Shown here: piece after piece, positions 8,885 through 18,471 of the stretch
How the letters are laid out: each line of letters starts with the position of its first letter
Position numbering within the stretch: position 1 is the stretch's first letter
Assembly: GCF_009807035.1 (NCBI RefSeq)
Contig: NZ_WUBI01000001.1
Span: forward strand, 1,240,001-1,304,000
Direction: 5' to 3'
From: Paenibacillus dendrobii
GTDB taxonomy: Bacteria; Bacillota; Bacilli; Paenibacillales; Paenibacillaceae
Length of the DNA: 64,000 nt
Notes under the pieces: generated by a model
What the model was told of the DNA's origin: nothing
What the model saw: only the letters and a program-made list of their open reading frames with translations
Database searches by the model: none
Position numbers and translations under genes: made by a program

Positions 8885-9316
8885 ATGTCCACAAGTATTT
8901 CCCGCGTGATGATCCATTCGAACCCAGCCAAGGTTTGGGATGCACTTACCAACCCGGAGCTGGTGAAGCAGTGGCAATATGGAAGCCTTCTGATTAGCGA
9001 TTGGCAGGTCGGCAGCGAAATCCGTTTCCGTAATGAATGGGAAGGACAAGTCTTTGAGCAATGGGGCAAGGTTTTGGAAGTCGTGCCGAATAAGCTGATT
9101 AAATATACGCTCTTTGCACCGAGGCCCGGCGTAGAGGACAAACCCGAGAATTATTTTGTCATGAGCTACATATTGACCGAGGATGGCGGCAATACCCTTC
9201 TAAGCATCGAACAAAACGATACAAGACCTGGAAGTGACAGCGAAGTCCAGGAATCTCAGGATGACGATAGTGGATCTGTATTGTCAGTACTTAAACACAT
9301 GGTCGAGGCATCGTAG
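8885..9316 (+). CDS. SRPBCC (AHSA1-type) family protein
   Basis: A 143-residue START-like protein, starting RVMIHSNPAKVWDALTNPELVKQW and containing WEGQVFEQWGKVLEV, which matches the activator-of-Hsp90-ATPase-1-like branch of the SRPBCC superfamily. These proteins have a deep hydrophobic pocket and their ligands are rarely known. AAGGAGAG 8 nt before the ATG at 8885 decides the start; the longer frame from 8780 has no ribosome binding site. A bidirectional hairpin follows the stop. Confidence 0.85.
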   Translation: MSTSISRVMIHSNPAKVWDALTNPELVKQWQYGSLLISDWQVGSEIRFRNEWEGQVFEQWGKVLEVVPNKLIKYTLFAPRPGVEDKPENYFVMSYILTEDGGNTLLSIEQNDTRPGSDSEVQESQDDDSGSVLSVLKHMVEAS

Positions 9317-9336
9317 CTTTTATCATTCCGAATGTG

Positions 9337-9368
9337 AAAAGACCCCCAACAACGTTGGAGGTCTTTTA
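9337..9368. terminator. Bidirectional terminator
   Basis: AAAAGACC and GGTCTTTT pair as the outer stem, with CCAAC/GTTGG inside. It separates the SRPBCC gene (+) from the ribose operon (-). Confidence 0.8.
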
Positions 9369-9380
9369 TCTTTGATACGA

Positions 9381-10298
9381 TTATTCCTTGGTCACCAGCT
9401 TCAGTGGCGCAGGAATCGATTTCTCAACCGTTTTTCCTTGCAGCACATCGTATGCGGCTTGTACCGCCATTTGTCCGATCAATTCAGGCTGCTGAGCCAC
9501 CGTCGCGGTCAGTTTGCCATCCTTGATCGATTTCAGCGCGTCCTCATTGCCGTCAAAGCCAATAACCGGAATGTCTTTACCCGAGCTTTTAATGGCTTCA
9601 ATGGCACCAAGCGCCATTTCGTCATTGTGTGCAAAGACGGCTTGCACGTCTGGATTAGCCTGAAGCAGGTTTTCCATGACATTCAGACCTTTCGTACGGT
9701 CGAAATCCGCAGTTTGTTTAGCGATCACTTTCAGATTCTTATCCGCAACTTCATGGAAGCCTTTGCCGCGTTCACGAGTTGCCGATGCTCCTGCAACCCC
9801 TTCGAGTTCAATAACTTTCGCGTTTTTGCCAAGCAGCTTCTCGATATATTCCGCTGCCATTTTACCGCCTTTCACGTTATCGGAAGCGACCAGCGCTTTG
9901 ACATCGCCTTTATCTGCGGAGCGGTCCAGGGTAATAACCGGAATGCCCAGATTATTAGCCGATTGCACGACTGTAGAGATGGCTGCAGAATCCGTTGGAT
10001 TAATCAGCAAGGCGTTTACACCCTTTTGCATCAGGTCATCCACGTCATTGCTTTGTTTAGCCGAATCGTTTTGGGCATCGACCACAATCGTTTCGATACC
10101 ATGCTTCTTGGCTTCAGCCACGACGCCATCCTTCAAGGAAACGAAGAACGGGTTATTCAAGGTTGAAACGGAAAGACCTATTTTCATATTTTTGATATCC
10201 CCGCCGGTTTTAGGTTTTGCCCAGCTCGGCGGCTCAAGGGAACACCCCGTGGTCAAGATGAGCAGAAGCGCTGCCAATAAGAATGTTAGCTTTTTCAT
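9381..10298 (-). CDS. rbsB: Ribose ABC transporter substrate-binding lipoprotein
   Basis: A 305-residue periplasmic-binding-protein-like lipoprotein. The signal peptide ends in a lipobox (LILTTGC), so the mature protein is lipid-anchored outside the membrane. The fold is the sugar-binding type, with VSTLNNPFFVSLKDG near residue 40, DAQND, NPTDS and a conserved GFDGNEDAL near residue 240. GGGGAGAG before the ATG at 10298 fixes the start. It is the last gene of the ribose operon rbsR-K-D-A-C-B and delivers ribose to RbsC. Confidence 0.95.
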   Translation of the reverse strand: MKKLTFLLAALLLILTTGCSLEPPSWAKPKTGGDIKNMKIGLSVSTLNNPFFVSLKDGVVAEAKKHGIETIVVDAQNDSAKQSNDVDDLMQKGVNALLINPTDSAAISTVVQSANNLGIPVITLDRSADKGDVKALVASDNVKGGKMAAEYIEKLLGKNAKVIELEGVAGASATRERGKGFHEVADKNLKVIAKQTADFDRTKGLNVMENLLQANPDVQAVFAHNDEMALGAIEAIKSSGKDIPVIGFDGNEDALKSIKDGKLTATVAQQPELIGQMAVQAAYDVLQGKTVEKSIPAPLKLVTKE

Positions 10299-10314
10299 AT
10301 GAGTCTCTCTCCCC

Positions 10315-11283
10315 TTATGCAGATTTCTTCCGGTCGATGAGTACGGCGATGAGGATGACAATCCCTTTGACAACCATCTGGTAGAAGGAAGATACGCCGA
10401 GCAGATTCAGGCCGTTATTCAATGTGCCGATAATGAGCGCACCGATCAAAGTACCCAAGATGCGGCCCCGGCCGCCTGAAAGACTTGTGCCACCCAAGAC
10501 GACTGCCGCGATGGCATCCAGCTCGTAGGAAGTTCCGGCTGTTGGTTGTGCCGAATTCAGCCGCGATGTCAGGATGGCACCTGCCAAAGCGGATAGCAAA
10601 CCTGCGAGGCCGTAGATCATGATCTTCACGCGTGAGACTTTAATACCGGATACGATGGCAGCTTTTTCGTTGCCGCCGATGGCGTATGTTTTGCGTCCGA
10701 AGGAAGTTTTGTGGAGAACGACCCACAGCAGCGCAAACGTAATGATCATGGTGATCGCCGGAACCGGAATGCCGAATTGGTAACCGCGGCCGAACAATTG
10801 GAACGTCATACTGTCTCCGAGGCCTGTAATCGGATTGCCGTCGGTATATACGAGCGTCAGTCCTCTGAATATCGTCATCGTTGCCAGCGTAGCGATAAAC
10901 GGAGCCATTTTACCTTTGGTGATCAAGAGTCCATTGATCATCCCCATCACTCCGCCGAGCAGACAGCCGATGACAATCGCCAGAATCGGATCAAAGCCGG
11001 CCACCATCATATTCGCAACAAATGCGCTGGATAGCGCCAGGATGGAGCCGACCGACAAATCGATGCCGCCTGTCAAAATGACAAAGGTCATGCCAAACGC
11101 TATCAAAGCATTGATCGAAACCTGGCGCAGCAAATTGAGTATATTAAGCGGTTCCAAAAAGCTCGGATTCAGAACCGAGACAATAATGATCAGGATAATC
11201 AGACCGAGCAGCGGTCCTAACTTTTGCGTGATTTGCGATACCTGAAAACCTTTTGCTGTTTTTGCATCATTCATTGTTGTCAT
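10315..11283 (-). CDS. rbsC: Ribose ABC transporter permease
   Basis: A 322-residue, very hydrophobic permease with about eight to ten membrane segments, of the branched-chain/ribose family. Diagnostic stretches are GGIDLSVGSILALSS and VLGGTSLSGGRG near residue 265, the EAA-like loop used to contact the ATPase. It starts just after rbsA and sits directly before rbsB. It carries ribose through the cytoplasmic membrane. Confidence 0.95.
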   Translation of the reverse strand: MTTMNDAKTAKGFQVSQITQKLGPLLGLIILIIIVSVLNPSFLEPLNILNLLRQVSINALIAFGMTFVILTGGIDLSVGSILALSSAFVANMMVAGFDPILAIVIGCLLGGVMGMINGLLITKGKMAPFIATLATMTIFRGLTLVYTDGNPITGLGDSMTFQLFGRGYQFGIPVPAITMIITFALLWVVLHKTSFGRKTYAIGGNEKAAIVSGIKVSRVKIMIYGLAGLLSALAGAILTSRLNSAQPTAGTSYELDAIAAVVLGGTSLSGGRGRILGTLIGALIIGTLNNGLNLLGVSSFYQMVVKGIVILIAVLIDRKKSA

Positions 11284-11284
11284 G

Positions 11285-12766
11285 TTACTGTCCCCCTGTA
11301 GCCAGCGTCATTATTTTTTCCTGCGTCGCTTCTTCATTACTCAATTCCCCAGTGATATGCCCTTCATGAACAACAACGATGCGGTCACTCATGCCGAGTA
11401 CTTCCGGCAGCTCGGAGGAAACCATGATAATGGCAACGCCGTGGCCTGTGAGTTCATTCATTAGCTGGTAAATTTCCCGTTTGGCTCCGACATCCACGCC
11501 CCGGGTCGGCTCATCCAGAATCAAGAGTTTCGGTCCGATGCCGACCCACTTAGCAATAACAACCTTCTGTTGGTTACCGCCAGACAGATTTCCGGCTGCC
11601 GTTTCGGATGTGTGCGTCTTGATTTGCAGTCGTTTGATCAGCGCATCAACGAACACTTTTTCCTTTTGCGATGAAATGATCCCCTTGGACGTGAAACTGT
11701 TAAGACTCGGGAGTACCATATTGTCCCGTACGGAGAAGTCTAGAATCAATCCTTCGTCCTTCCGGTCTTCCGTGATGAAACCGATTCCAAGTTCGACGGC
11801 GTCCACTGGCTTCTTAATGACGGCTTTTTTCCCGAACATGCGGATCTCCCCGCTGTCCAAATGATCCAGCCCGAACAAGGCTCTCATGATTTCGGTACGA
11901 CCCGAGCCCATCAGCCCGGAAAATCCAACGATTTCACCGGCACGGACCTGAAAGCTCACGTTCTCGAACAACCCCTTCCGGGAGACATGCTGGGCCTCAA
12001 GTACGACTTCACCAGGGTTCGGATTTCTGGCCGGATAACGTTCCGTCAGTTCTCTGCCGACCATTTTCTTGACGACTTCGTCGAAGTTGGTGTGCGGAAT
12101 TTCCTGGGTATCCACGGTCCGTCCGTCGCGCATCACGGTGATCCGATCGCATATCGTGAAGATCTCCTCCATCCGGTGTGAAATATATACGATGGATACG
12201 CCTTCATTTTTTAAAGAGTTAATCACTTCGAACAGCTTCTCGATTTCCCTTTCCGTCAGAGCTGACGTCGGTTCATCCATTATTATCACTTTGGTATCCG
12301 TCAGCAGAGCCTTGGCGATTTCGATCATCTGCTGTTGGCCTACCGAACATTGCCCGGCCTCGCTGCTGAGCGGGATATCCACGGAAAGTCTCTTAAACTG
12401 TTCTTTTGCTAGCGCCTTCATTTCCTTCGTCTTCAGCAGGCCCCAGGATGAGGACATCTCCCTGCCGATGAACAGATTCTCAAGCACGGTCATGTCAGGC
12501 CATACATTCAGTTCCTGATGGATAAAAGCAATGCCTTGATTCTCCGCTTCCTTGGGGTTCGAGAAATACGTTTCCTTCCCGTCAACAAGGATGGTTCCTT
12601 CATCCCTGGCATGCATGCCTGTAAGAATATTCATCAAGGTAGACTTTCCGGCGCCGTTCTCGCCCATCAGGGCGTGAACCTCACCTTCTCGCAGGTCAAA
12701 GTCGACACCGGACAACACTTGATTACTGCCGAAGGCTTTGTGGATTCCTTTCATTTGAATCTGCAT
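11285..12766 (-). CDS. rbsA: Ribose ABC transporter ATP-binding protein (duplicated ATPase)
   Basis: A 493-residue double ATPase. The first half has Walker [10 protein letters not shown] near residue 40, signature CSVGQQQM and Walker [13 protein letters not shown]. The second half has the degenerate Walker [10 protein letters not shown], signature LSGGNQQKV and Walker [13 protein letters not shown]. That pattern, with a weakened second Walker A, is usual for sugar importers of this class. AGGAGG precedes the ATG. It energises RbsC. Confidence 0.95.
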   Translation of the reverse strand: MQIQMKGIHKAFGSNQVLSGVDFDLREGEVHALMGENGAGKSTLMNILTGMHARDEGTILVDGKETYFSNPKEAENQGIAFIHQELNVWPDMTVLENLFIGREMSSSWGLLKTKEMKALAKEQFKRLSVDIPLSSEAGQCSVGQQQMIEIAKALLTDTKVIIMDEPTSALTEREIEKLFEVINSLKNEGVSIVYISHRMEEIFTICDRITVMRDGRTVDTQEIPHTNFDEVVKKMVGRELTERYPARNPNPGEVVLEAQHVSRKGLFENVSFQVRAGEIVGFSGLMGSGRTEIMRALFGLDHLDSGEIRMFGKKAVIKKPVDAVELGIGFITEDRKDEGLILDFSVRDNMVLPSLNSFTSKGIISSQKEKVFVDALIKRLQIKTHTSETAAGNLSGGNQQKVVIAKWVGIGPKLLILDEPTRGVDVGAKREIYQLMNELTGHGVAIIMVSSELPEVLGMSDRIVVVHEGHITGELSNEEATQEKIMTLATGGQ

Positions 12767-12781
12767 AAGGCACCTCCTAAA

Positions 12782-12910
12782 AGTTTTTGCGGAGCTTATC
12801 TACTCTGATCGTTCTTCATAGCAAAAACTACTTCGTAAGCATAAGCCTAGTTTTTGCGGAGCATATCTACTCTGATCGTTCTTCAGTAAAATCCGGCTTC
12901 GTAAGCAGAC
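12782..12910. repeat. Tandem ~67-bp repeat with internal palindrome between rbsA and rbsD
   Basis: Two near-identical copies (12782-12818 and 12849-12885) of a 37-bp block beginning AGTTTTTGCGGAGC, 67 bp apart. Each is followed by a copy of CTTCGTAAGCA. GCAAAAACTA (12821-12830) and TAGTTTTTGC (12848-12857) form a 10-bp perfect inverted stem. The element fills almost the whole gap between two ribose genes. Confidence 0.85.
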
Positions 12911-12914
12911 GTTT

Positions 12915-13313
12915 TTAACCAAAATAAACGCCCGCCTGTAAAATGATGTTCGCAAAAGGCTTCGCTTCACCTGTACGGATCACAGCTTTGGCCTTTTGGG
13001 TCAACTGCTTGAATTCTTCATGCGGGCATTCTTCTATCGCGCATCCCTCGAATTTTTCTTCTATATAATGAAGTGCTTCGGAATTGTCTGTTTTCATTTC
13101 TTCCGCGATCACGACCTTCTCGATTTCCATATCGGATGCGATCGCGTTGACGGTTTCTGCAAAACTCGGTGAGCCAAGCGTCAGCGCCAAATCGATTTTG
13201 GCGACACCCTCAGGAATCGGAAGTCCCACATCGGCAATCACGATCGTATCGGTATGGCCCAAATCGGCTAAAACTTTGGATATATGACTGTTCAAGATGC
13301 CTTGCTTCTTCAT
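12915..13313 (-). CDS. rbsD: D-ribose pyranase
   Basis: A 132-residue RbsD/FucU family protein that interconverts pyranose and furanose forms of ribose before phosphorylation. The N-terminus MKKQGILNSHISKVLADLGH carries the catalytic His of the family, followed by ADVGLPIP. The C-terminus ends in IRTGEAKPFANIILQAGVYF, the family signature. It begins 1 bp after rbsK and is separated from rbsA by the repeat described above. Confidence 0.95.
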   Translation of the reverse strand: MKKQGILNSHISKVLADLGHTDTIVIADVGLPIPEGVAKIDLALTLGSPSFAETVNAIASDMEIEKVVIAEEMKTDNSEALHYIEEKFEGCAIEECPHEEFKQLTQKAKAVIRTGEAKPFANIILQAGVYFG

Positions 13314-13314
13314 C

Positions 13315-14193
13315 TTACATCTGCGCCTCCACTTCTTCTCGCGTCGGCATGCCGCCCTGCGCGCCGAACTTCGTCACGGACAAGGATGCGGCCCGGTTCG
13401 CAAAACGGACACTGTCGGCAATGGCTTTGCCTTCGGCCAAAGCCACAGCGAATGCAGCATTGAACGTATCTCCCGCCCCGGTCGTATCCACAGCCTCCAC
13501 CTTATAGGATGGGACGAGAACTTCGTTCTCACCGTCAAAGTAGCGGACACCCTTGCTGCCTTCCGTTACAAACAACTTATTGGGATACTTGCGAAGGGCA
13601 TCGGAAAGACTCAGCTCTGAAAAAAGAACCTCGGCTTCGTGCTCATTCGGCGTGATATAAGCGGCATTTTCGATGACTTCTTCCTCCAAAGGACGAGCCG
13701 GGGCTGGATTCAAAAGCAGCTGAATGCCCAGCTTCTTGCAGACCCTACTGACATGAGTCACGGTTTCTTCCGGTATCTCTTGCTGGATCATCACCATATC
13801 TACTCCTTGAAAAGCATTCATGGATTGATCAATATAATCCGGTGTTACCTCATTATTGGCTGCTTTGATCACGACGATACTGTTATCGCCTTCTGCCAGC
13901 ACAATATGGGCTGTTCCGCTTTCCATATGTGTAACCGGTTCCACATAGTCTGTAGAAACTCGGTTGAAAGTAAAGTTGTTCAAAATCGCCTCACCGAAAT
14001 GATCATCTCCTACGCGTCCAATCATCGTAACGTCGGCTCCGAGACGTGCAGCTGCAACCGCTTGGTTAGCGCCTTTGCCGCCGGGTACCGTTGTGAAACT
14101 ATCACCGAGAACCGTTTCACCGGCTCCCGGACGTTTGGATGATGTGACCACTAGATCGATTGAAGAGCTACCTACCACTATGATTTTAGCCAT
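13315..14193 (-). CDS. rbsK: Ribokinase
   Basis: A 292-residue PfkB-family kinase that phosphorylates ribose to ribose-5-phosphate. The N-terminal signature GGKGANQAVAAARLGADV lies near residue 40, and the catalytic DTTGAGDTFNAAFAVAL block, with the catalytic Asp and anion hole, near residue 245. AAAGGTGG precedes the ATG. Its start overlaps the end of rbsR by 8 nt. Confidence 0.95.
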   Translation of the reverse strand: MAKIIVVGSSSIDLVVTSSKRPGAGETVLGDSFTTVPGGKGANQAVAAARLGADVTMIGRVGDDHFGEAILNNFTFNRVSTDYVEPVTHMESGTAHIVLAEGDNSIVVIKAANNEVTPDYIDQSMNAFQGVDMVMIQQEIPEETVTHVSRVCKKLGIQLLLNPAPARPLEEEVIENAAYITPNEHEAEVLFSELSLSDALRKYPNKLFVTEGSKGVRYFDGENEVLVPSYKVEAVDTTGAGDTFNAAFAVALAEGKAIADSVRFANRAASLSVTKFGAQGGMPTREEVEAQM

Positions 14194-15175
14194 GCTGATC
14201 CACCTTTCTGGTCGTATCCCGCTCCGTAAACGTAACGGGCATTTGAATGGTTTTGTGATCTATATTTTCGTTCTCAATCAACTGCATAAGCAATTGGGCT
14301 GCGGCCCTGCCCATGTCATAGGCGGGCTGTCTGATCGTCGTTAGCGACGGTGTCAGCAGACTGCTTAGCGGTATATCGTCAAAGCCGATAATCTGTACGT
14401 CTTCCGGAACTTTCTTGCCAAGCCGCAGTGCTTCGTGAAGGACGGCAGTCGCAACGATATCGTTGCTGGCAATAACACCGTCAGTATATGGATGCTGCTC
14501 GAACAATTCTTTTGCCCACGTGCCCGCCTCCGTAAAAGAAAAAGACGACGTCATGATCACGTTAAAGGGTATTCCTTCTTTGCTCAGTACATCGACCGCA
14601 CCCTGATAACGATCCTGTGCCGGACGAATATGTTTGGGTCCCTGCATCACCGTAATTTGCCTGCTTCCGCGGGCAATCATCTCATGAGCAGCAATTCTTC
14701 CGCCTTCACGTCCGTCCGCAAATACCGATGGCCTGTTGTCAGCTGTCCGGTCGAGGAACACCACCGGAATGTTCATCTTCCGGTATGTATCTGTATCCGG
14801 GTGGTTGGTGGAGGCAATGACGCCTACCACGTTGTTTTGCACGAATGTTTGGATATATTCTTTTTCTTTTTTCATATTCTCGTCACTGTTGCCAAAAATA
14901 ATTCGAAAATCGTTTTCCTGCATCTCATCCTCCACCCCGCGGGCAAGCTCGGGAAAAAAGGGGTTGGTGATATCCGGCAGCAGCAGGCCGATGAGTCTGG
15001 ATTTTCGTTTATACAGCGATCTTGCGACCTCATTGGGCGTATAATGCAGTTCCTTAATAGCGGTTTCAACCTTTTTGCGGGTATCTTCGTGTACATAGCC
15101 TGTCTCATTGATGACCCGGGATACCGTCGCTACCGAAACGCCTGCATGCTTCGCCACATCTCTAATGGTTGCCAT
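14186..15175 (-). CDS. rbsR: LacI-family repressor of the ribose operon
   Basis: A 329-residue LacI/GalR repressor. The N-terminal helix-turn-helix is MATIRDVAKHAGVSVATVSR, followed by the hinge helix TPNEVARSLYKRKSR and a periplasmic-binding-protein-like effector domain. It is the first gene of the ribose operon, as in Bacillus. GAGGAGAG precedes the ATG. A LacI-type palindrome lies just upstream and is the likely autoregulatory operator. Confidence 0.93.
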   Translation of the reverse strand: MATIRDVAKHAGVSVATVSRVINETGYVHEDTRKKVETAIKELHYTPNEVARSLYKRKSRLIGLLLPDITNPFFPELARGVEDEMQENDFRIIFGNSDENMKKEKEYIQTFVQNNVVGVIASTNHPDTDTYRKMNIPVVFLDRTADNRPSVFADGREGGRIAAHEMIARGSRQITVMQGPKHIRPAQDRYQGAVDVLSKEGIPFNVIMTSSFSFTEAGTWAKELFEQHPYTDGVIASNDIVATAVLHEALRLGKKVPEDVQIIGFDDIPLSSLLTPSLTTIRQPAYDMGRAAAQLLMQLIENENIDHKTIQMPVTFTERDTTRKVDQHG

Positions 15176-15189
15176 AACATTCTCTCCTC

Positions 15190-15205
15190 AATGTGGAACC
15201 GGTTA
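15190..15205 (-). promoter_or_regulatory. RbsR / CcpA-type operator
   Basis: On the minus strand TGTAACCGGTTCCACA, a dyad around CCGG close to the cre consensus (TGWAANCGNTNWCA). It lies 14 bp before the rbsR start, so it could bind RbsR, CcpA or both. Confidence 0.6.
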
Positions 15206-15238
15206 CACCTTTAAAATAACACAGCCATTATTTTTTAG

Positions 15239-15252
15239 CAACAGCGCTTACA
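15239..15252 (-). promoter_or_regulatory. cre-like box upstream of rbsR
   Basis: TGTAAGCGCT followed by GTTG matches the cre core except at the last two positions. Confidence 0.4.
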
Positions 15253-15534
15253 AAGTTATTTTATGGAACAGGTCTTGTAATATCATCAGGGCATCCGCGC
15301 AATTTTCATAGCTGCGGAGTATGTAGAAGGCAACTCTTGTTTGATATCCACACGATACGGTCGCCTTTTAACGATAATCCATCCCCGGTTTAATCTGCAT
15401 ATCGTTTAGTTAAAGTTCCGGAAATAAAGTGGATATCTCCCCATTTTATGGGTAACTTCTATGATCTGACAAACGTTTATTAAAGTGACGAAAACATTCG
15501 GGATCTGAAAATAAACTCATCGAAAACTGATTAA
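15253..15534. other. Gap between rbsR and the lipoprotein gene
   Basis: Divergent upstream region of about 280 bp. I see no further gene, tRNA, riboswitch or clear promoter in it. Confidence 0.5.
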
Positions 15535-15547
15535 AGAGGTGTCCTTT

Positions 15548-16099
15548 TTGTCTAAATACGCTGGCATGGTCGCGATCGGCTTTATCTCCGTTCAATTGCT
15601 GTTGGCAGGCTGCAGCTCCACAGACTCTACATACACCGATTACGGAAAGCCCGTTCACGATACGCGCATGGTCATCACGGAAAAAGGGCTCAAATGGGAT
15701 ATCGATAAAACGGCCCCATCCTTCGAAGAAACCATCGCGGATTTTCCGTTCGAAGTCAAACAGATCAAGCTTCCTTTCCCTCCCACCAGTACCGCAGCGA
15801 GCCCCATCGAAGCTCCGTTTGATATGATTCAGCTTACTTACGCTAACCTGGAGATGGGACGCCAGCTGATTCTGGTGGAAAGCAATCCCGAAGATGACTC
15901 CACGCTCAATGGAAAAACCGGCCCACAGCTCAAGAACGGTGAAAAAACATATATTCAAAGCGATTCCCATTCCAGTGCGCTTAGCTGGAGACATGACGGC
16001 TTAACCTATCTGCTCATTTCAAACAAGGTAAAAAACCAACAATTCGTGCCTCTCTACAGCCCGGATGAACTTGTTAAGGTGGCCGATACTATACAATAA
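15548..16099 (+). CDS. Small secreted lipoprotein of unknown function
   Basis: A 183-residue lipoprotein. The signal peptide reads YAGMVAIGFISVQLLLAGC, so Cys after LLAG is the lipidation site. The mature domain is soluble and resembles short extracytoplasmic domains seen near anti-sigma proteins (DUF4367-like), but I cannot name it with confidence. AGAGG is 8 nt from the TTG at 15548, so I prefer that to the GTG at 15539. It stands alone with its own hairpin downstream. Confidence 0.7.
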   Translation: MSKYAGMVAIGFISVQLLLAGCSSTDSTYTDYGKPVHDTRMVITEKGLKWDIDKTAPSFEETIADFPFEVKQIKLPFPPTSTAASPIEAPFDMIQLTYANLEMGRQLILVESNPEDDSTLNGKTGPQLKNGEKTYIQSDSHSSALSWRHDGLTYLLISNKVKNQQFVPLYSPDELVKVADTIQ

Positions 16100-16122
16100 T
16101 CGAGGAGTATCCCATAATAGAC

Positions 16123-16170
16123 AAAAGAGGCGCCCCCTGGTCAAAGCGACGTTTGGGACAGCCTCTTTTA
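16123..16170 (+). terminator. Terminator of the lipoprotein gene
   Basis: AAAAGAGGC pairs with GCCTCTTTT around a long loop, about 25 bp after the stop. Confidence 0.65.
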
Positions 16171-16213
16171 TCCTTATATTCCATAAGCTGAATAGTTGAA
16201 GCATCAAGTCCAT

Positions 16214-16256
16214 AAAAAAAGCCCGTTCACCGGGAGAAAACGGTGAACGGGCTTAC
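16214..16256 (-). terminator. Strong terminator of the carbohydrate cluster
   Basis: A perfect 12-bp stem GCCCGTTCACCG / CGGTGAACGGGC with an 8-nt loop. On the minus strand a T7 run follows directly. Confidence 0.9.
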
Positions 16257-16262
16257 AATGGA

Positions 16263-18458
16263 TCACCAGCTGATCTTGACGCACCTGCCGTGCGGATTTC
16301 CGGGAAACCGCAGTAAAACGGTCCCTGTTTCCTCGTCGTAATCGAACTCCACCTTCGCTTCATCGACTACGGCCTGGATCGGAGGACGTGGGACCCGTAC
16401 CCGGGTGCTCACCATGATTCCCTCCGGGGATTCCGAAGTCCACGATAAGGTATCCTCATCATGTATTTCATTCCGGATTCTTGCCGAAGCAGCCAAGATG
16501 CGCGGCAGAAGCGCGCGTTGATCCAGCCAGGCTAAATCATATAGCAGCGTATTGTCATTAGGCTTCAGCACTACCTTCTTAACCAAGGATAACTTGTCGT
16601 CAAACAGCTGAATAAAGGAGCCTTCGAGCACAACCCGGCGATTGGAATCGGACTCCGCCTTCTCATCCAGGACATGAACGATACGGTAAGGCCCTCGCCG
16701 TATGTCAAGCACTTCGCTTTCACTGAACTCCTGTTCTTCCCCTCGCATGGCGAGCGCTTGCCGGACGCTGTCCCTGACAAGCTCGGCTCCTTCAACCGTT
16801 TCGGCCAGGGTTGCCGGATGCCGCCGGTGGAGAATCAATGCCCCGCTCCCAATCGCATGCGTCCCTTCTTCCGGTACACGGCCGAGTCCGATGGATTCAA
16901 ACAGATGCTCTTCGGGATGCCCATAGGCTTCATGCCTGGAATCCCGGTTCCACCATTCCTTGACCTGATGATACGGATCGCTGCCGTCCCCGACATAGAT
17001 AAGAACGCCGCCTTCCCGAATCCACTGCGCCAAGACCTGGTGAATGCCGGGATGCTCCGGCTTCATGAATTCATAACTGAGAAGCAGAACCCTGTAATCA
17101 TCGAGATATCCGGGGAAGTGCAGTATATTGTCATACTGAAGCGGCCTGAGCGGGATCCCGTATTTGAGAAGGGGTAACGCCAAACCATAGAACGGCGACC
17201 AATCCAGGAGCTTTCTCTCCGTCTCGCCCAGCAAATCGTCCGAATCCGTTCCATCATACCGTCCCGCGGAATCCAACTCCTGATCGGATCTTTCCACATC
17301 TCCTCTTTGAAACATGGCCGAGTTGGCCAGACAAAGACCAATTCCGGATACGGAATCCGGTTCGCGAATATCTGCATCATGCTTATGCATTTCGCCCAGC
17401 AAGTGCATAACGATCTGAAGCTTGGTAGCATATGATCCGGGGATGGGTTCTTTTCCCGTACCGTCTTCCTTCGGATAGGTCCCCTCGAACACCCGATGAG
17501 GCCAAGGACAGACCTCGTATTGGCTCACTCCCGGATGGAGCAGCGATGCCGTGACGGTAGCCAAATAGTTCTGTTCGTAATCCGTCCAGGTGTACCGCGG
17601 GTTATCCTCGATCGGATCATGGAGAAACCACATTTCGCGTCCGGTTCCCCTCGTGAGCTCCTGCATCATTCCATACTCCAGGTAGGCGGTTTCAAACGTT
17701 CTTTCCCTGCGGACTCCCTGATACACATTTGGCGTCCGGCTTGTTCCGGTCCAGATCTGGGCGATAAACCCGTCGCAGGAAGGCATGGATACAAACAGGG
17801 CTTCCGGACTGATAATTCTCCACTGGGTGTAGTTAATCAAGCTATGCGTGGGAATATAGAAACGAATCGTCCTGCCATAAGTGGTCAGGGCGTATTCCTT
17901 CATTTCACTGCATATCCGGTCCATTGCCCGATAATACATGGCCGCCTTCAGCTTGGAAGCCCTATACTGCGCATCGCAGGAAGCATGCGGCGGGCTCCAC
18001 TCTTCTCCGTAATAATTCAGCCACTCCCGCTTAAAGGCTTCCGAATAGCCGGACACCGCCCAAAATTCGGGCTCCTCCATATGAATGGCTTCAACGCCGG
18101 CATCAATGGCTTTTTTGATATGCGTAGCGAGATATCCTGCGAAAGAAATGGAAGGGACCATGTAAGGGACGTCCTTTCCGTGAAGCAAATGCCTGCCGCT
18201 TCGATCCATTTGCGCTTCATCCCAATGATTCCGGCCGTCATACCGGCCGTAAAGATAGTCCTGATATTCTCCCCAGGATACCCCTGTCATCAAATGGATC
18301 GTGTATCCCGCCTTTTTCCATCCGGCGATCCGCTCAGCCAAATCATCGGATATTCCATAGACCATCACAAAGTCCGTTCGGAGATCATATTTCGCTCCAT
18401 AGGGCCTGGCTTCCTGGAATCCCGTCCACTCCGGAGCAGCTTTCGGTTGACGCTTCAT
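16263..18458 (-). CDS. Putative glycoside hydrolase-like protein
   Basis: A 731-residue cytoplasmic protein with no signal peptide. The first half looks like a TIM-barrel hydrolase: a paired acidic motif EAIHMEEPEFWA near residue 140, MPSCDGFIAQIWTG near 235 and CPWPHRVFEGTYP near 340. Residues about 450-520 resemble the glutamine-amidotransferase-like domain of trimeric beta-galactosidases (YRVLLLSYEFMKPEHPG, then WIREGGVLIYVGDG). I cannot assign a CAZy family or catalytic pair from sequence alone. The ATG at 18458 is spaced 7 nt from GGGGGA. It is last in an operon with a sugar ABC importer, so it probably processes the imported sugar. Confidence 0.65.
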   Translation of the reverse strand: MKRQPKAAPEWTGFQEARPYGAKYDLRTDFVMVYGISDDLAERIAGWKKAGYTIHLMTGVSWGEYQDYLYGRYDGRNHWDEAQMDRSGRHLLHGKDVPYMVPSISFAGYLATHIKKAIDAGVEAIHMEEPEFWAVSGYSEAFKREWLNYYGEEWSPPHASCDAQYRASKLKAAMYYRAMDRICSEMKEYALTTYGRTIRFYIPTHSLINYTQWRIISPEALFVSMPSCDGFIAQIWTGTSRTPNVYQGVRRERTFETAYLEYGMMQELTRGTGREMWFLHDPIEDNPRYTWTDYEQNYLATVTASLLHPGVSQYEVCPWPHRVFEGTYPKEDGTGKEPIPGSYATKLQIVMHLLGEMHKHDADIREPDSVSGIGLCLANSAMFQRGDVERSDQELDSAGRYDGTDSDDLLGETERKLLDWSPFYGLALPLLKYGIPLRPLQYDNILHFPGYLDDYRVLLLSYEFMKPEHPGIHQVLAQWIREGGVLIYVGDGSDPYHQVKEWWNRDSRHEAYGHPEEHLFESIGLGRVPEEGTHAIGSGALILHRRHPATLAETVEGAELVRDSVRQALAMRGEEQEFSESEVLDIRRGPYRIVHVLDEKAESDSNRRVVLEGSFIQLFDDKLSLVKKVVLKPNDNTLLYDLAWLDQRALLPRILAASARIRNEIHDEDTLSWTSESPEGIMVSTRVRVPRPPIQAVVDEAKVEFDYDEETGTVLLRFPGNPHGRCVKISW

Positions 18459-18471
18459 ATGCAAGTCCCCC

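Noticed and set aside
15207-15235. Candidate promoter of rbsR
   Set aside because: An AAAATA -10-like box is visible, but the spacing to a possible -35 could not be confirmed by eye.
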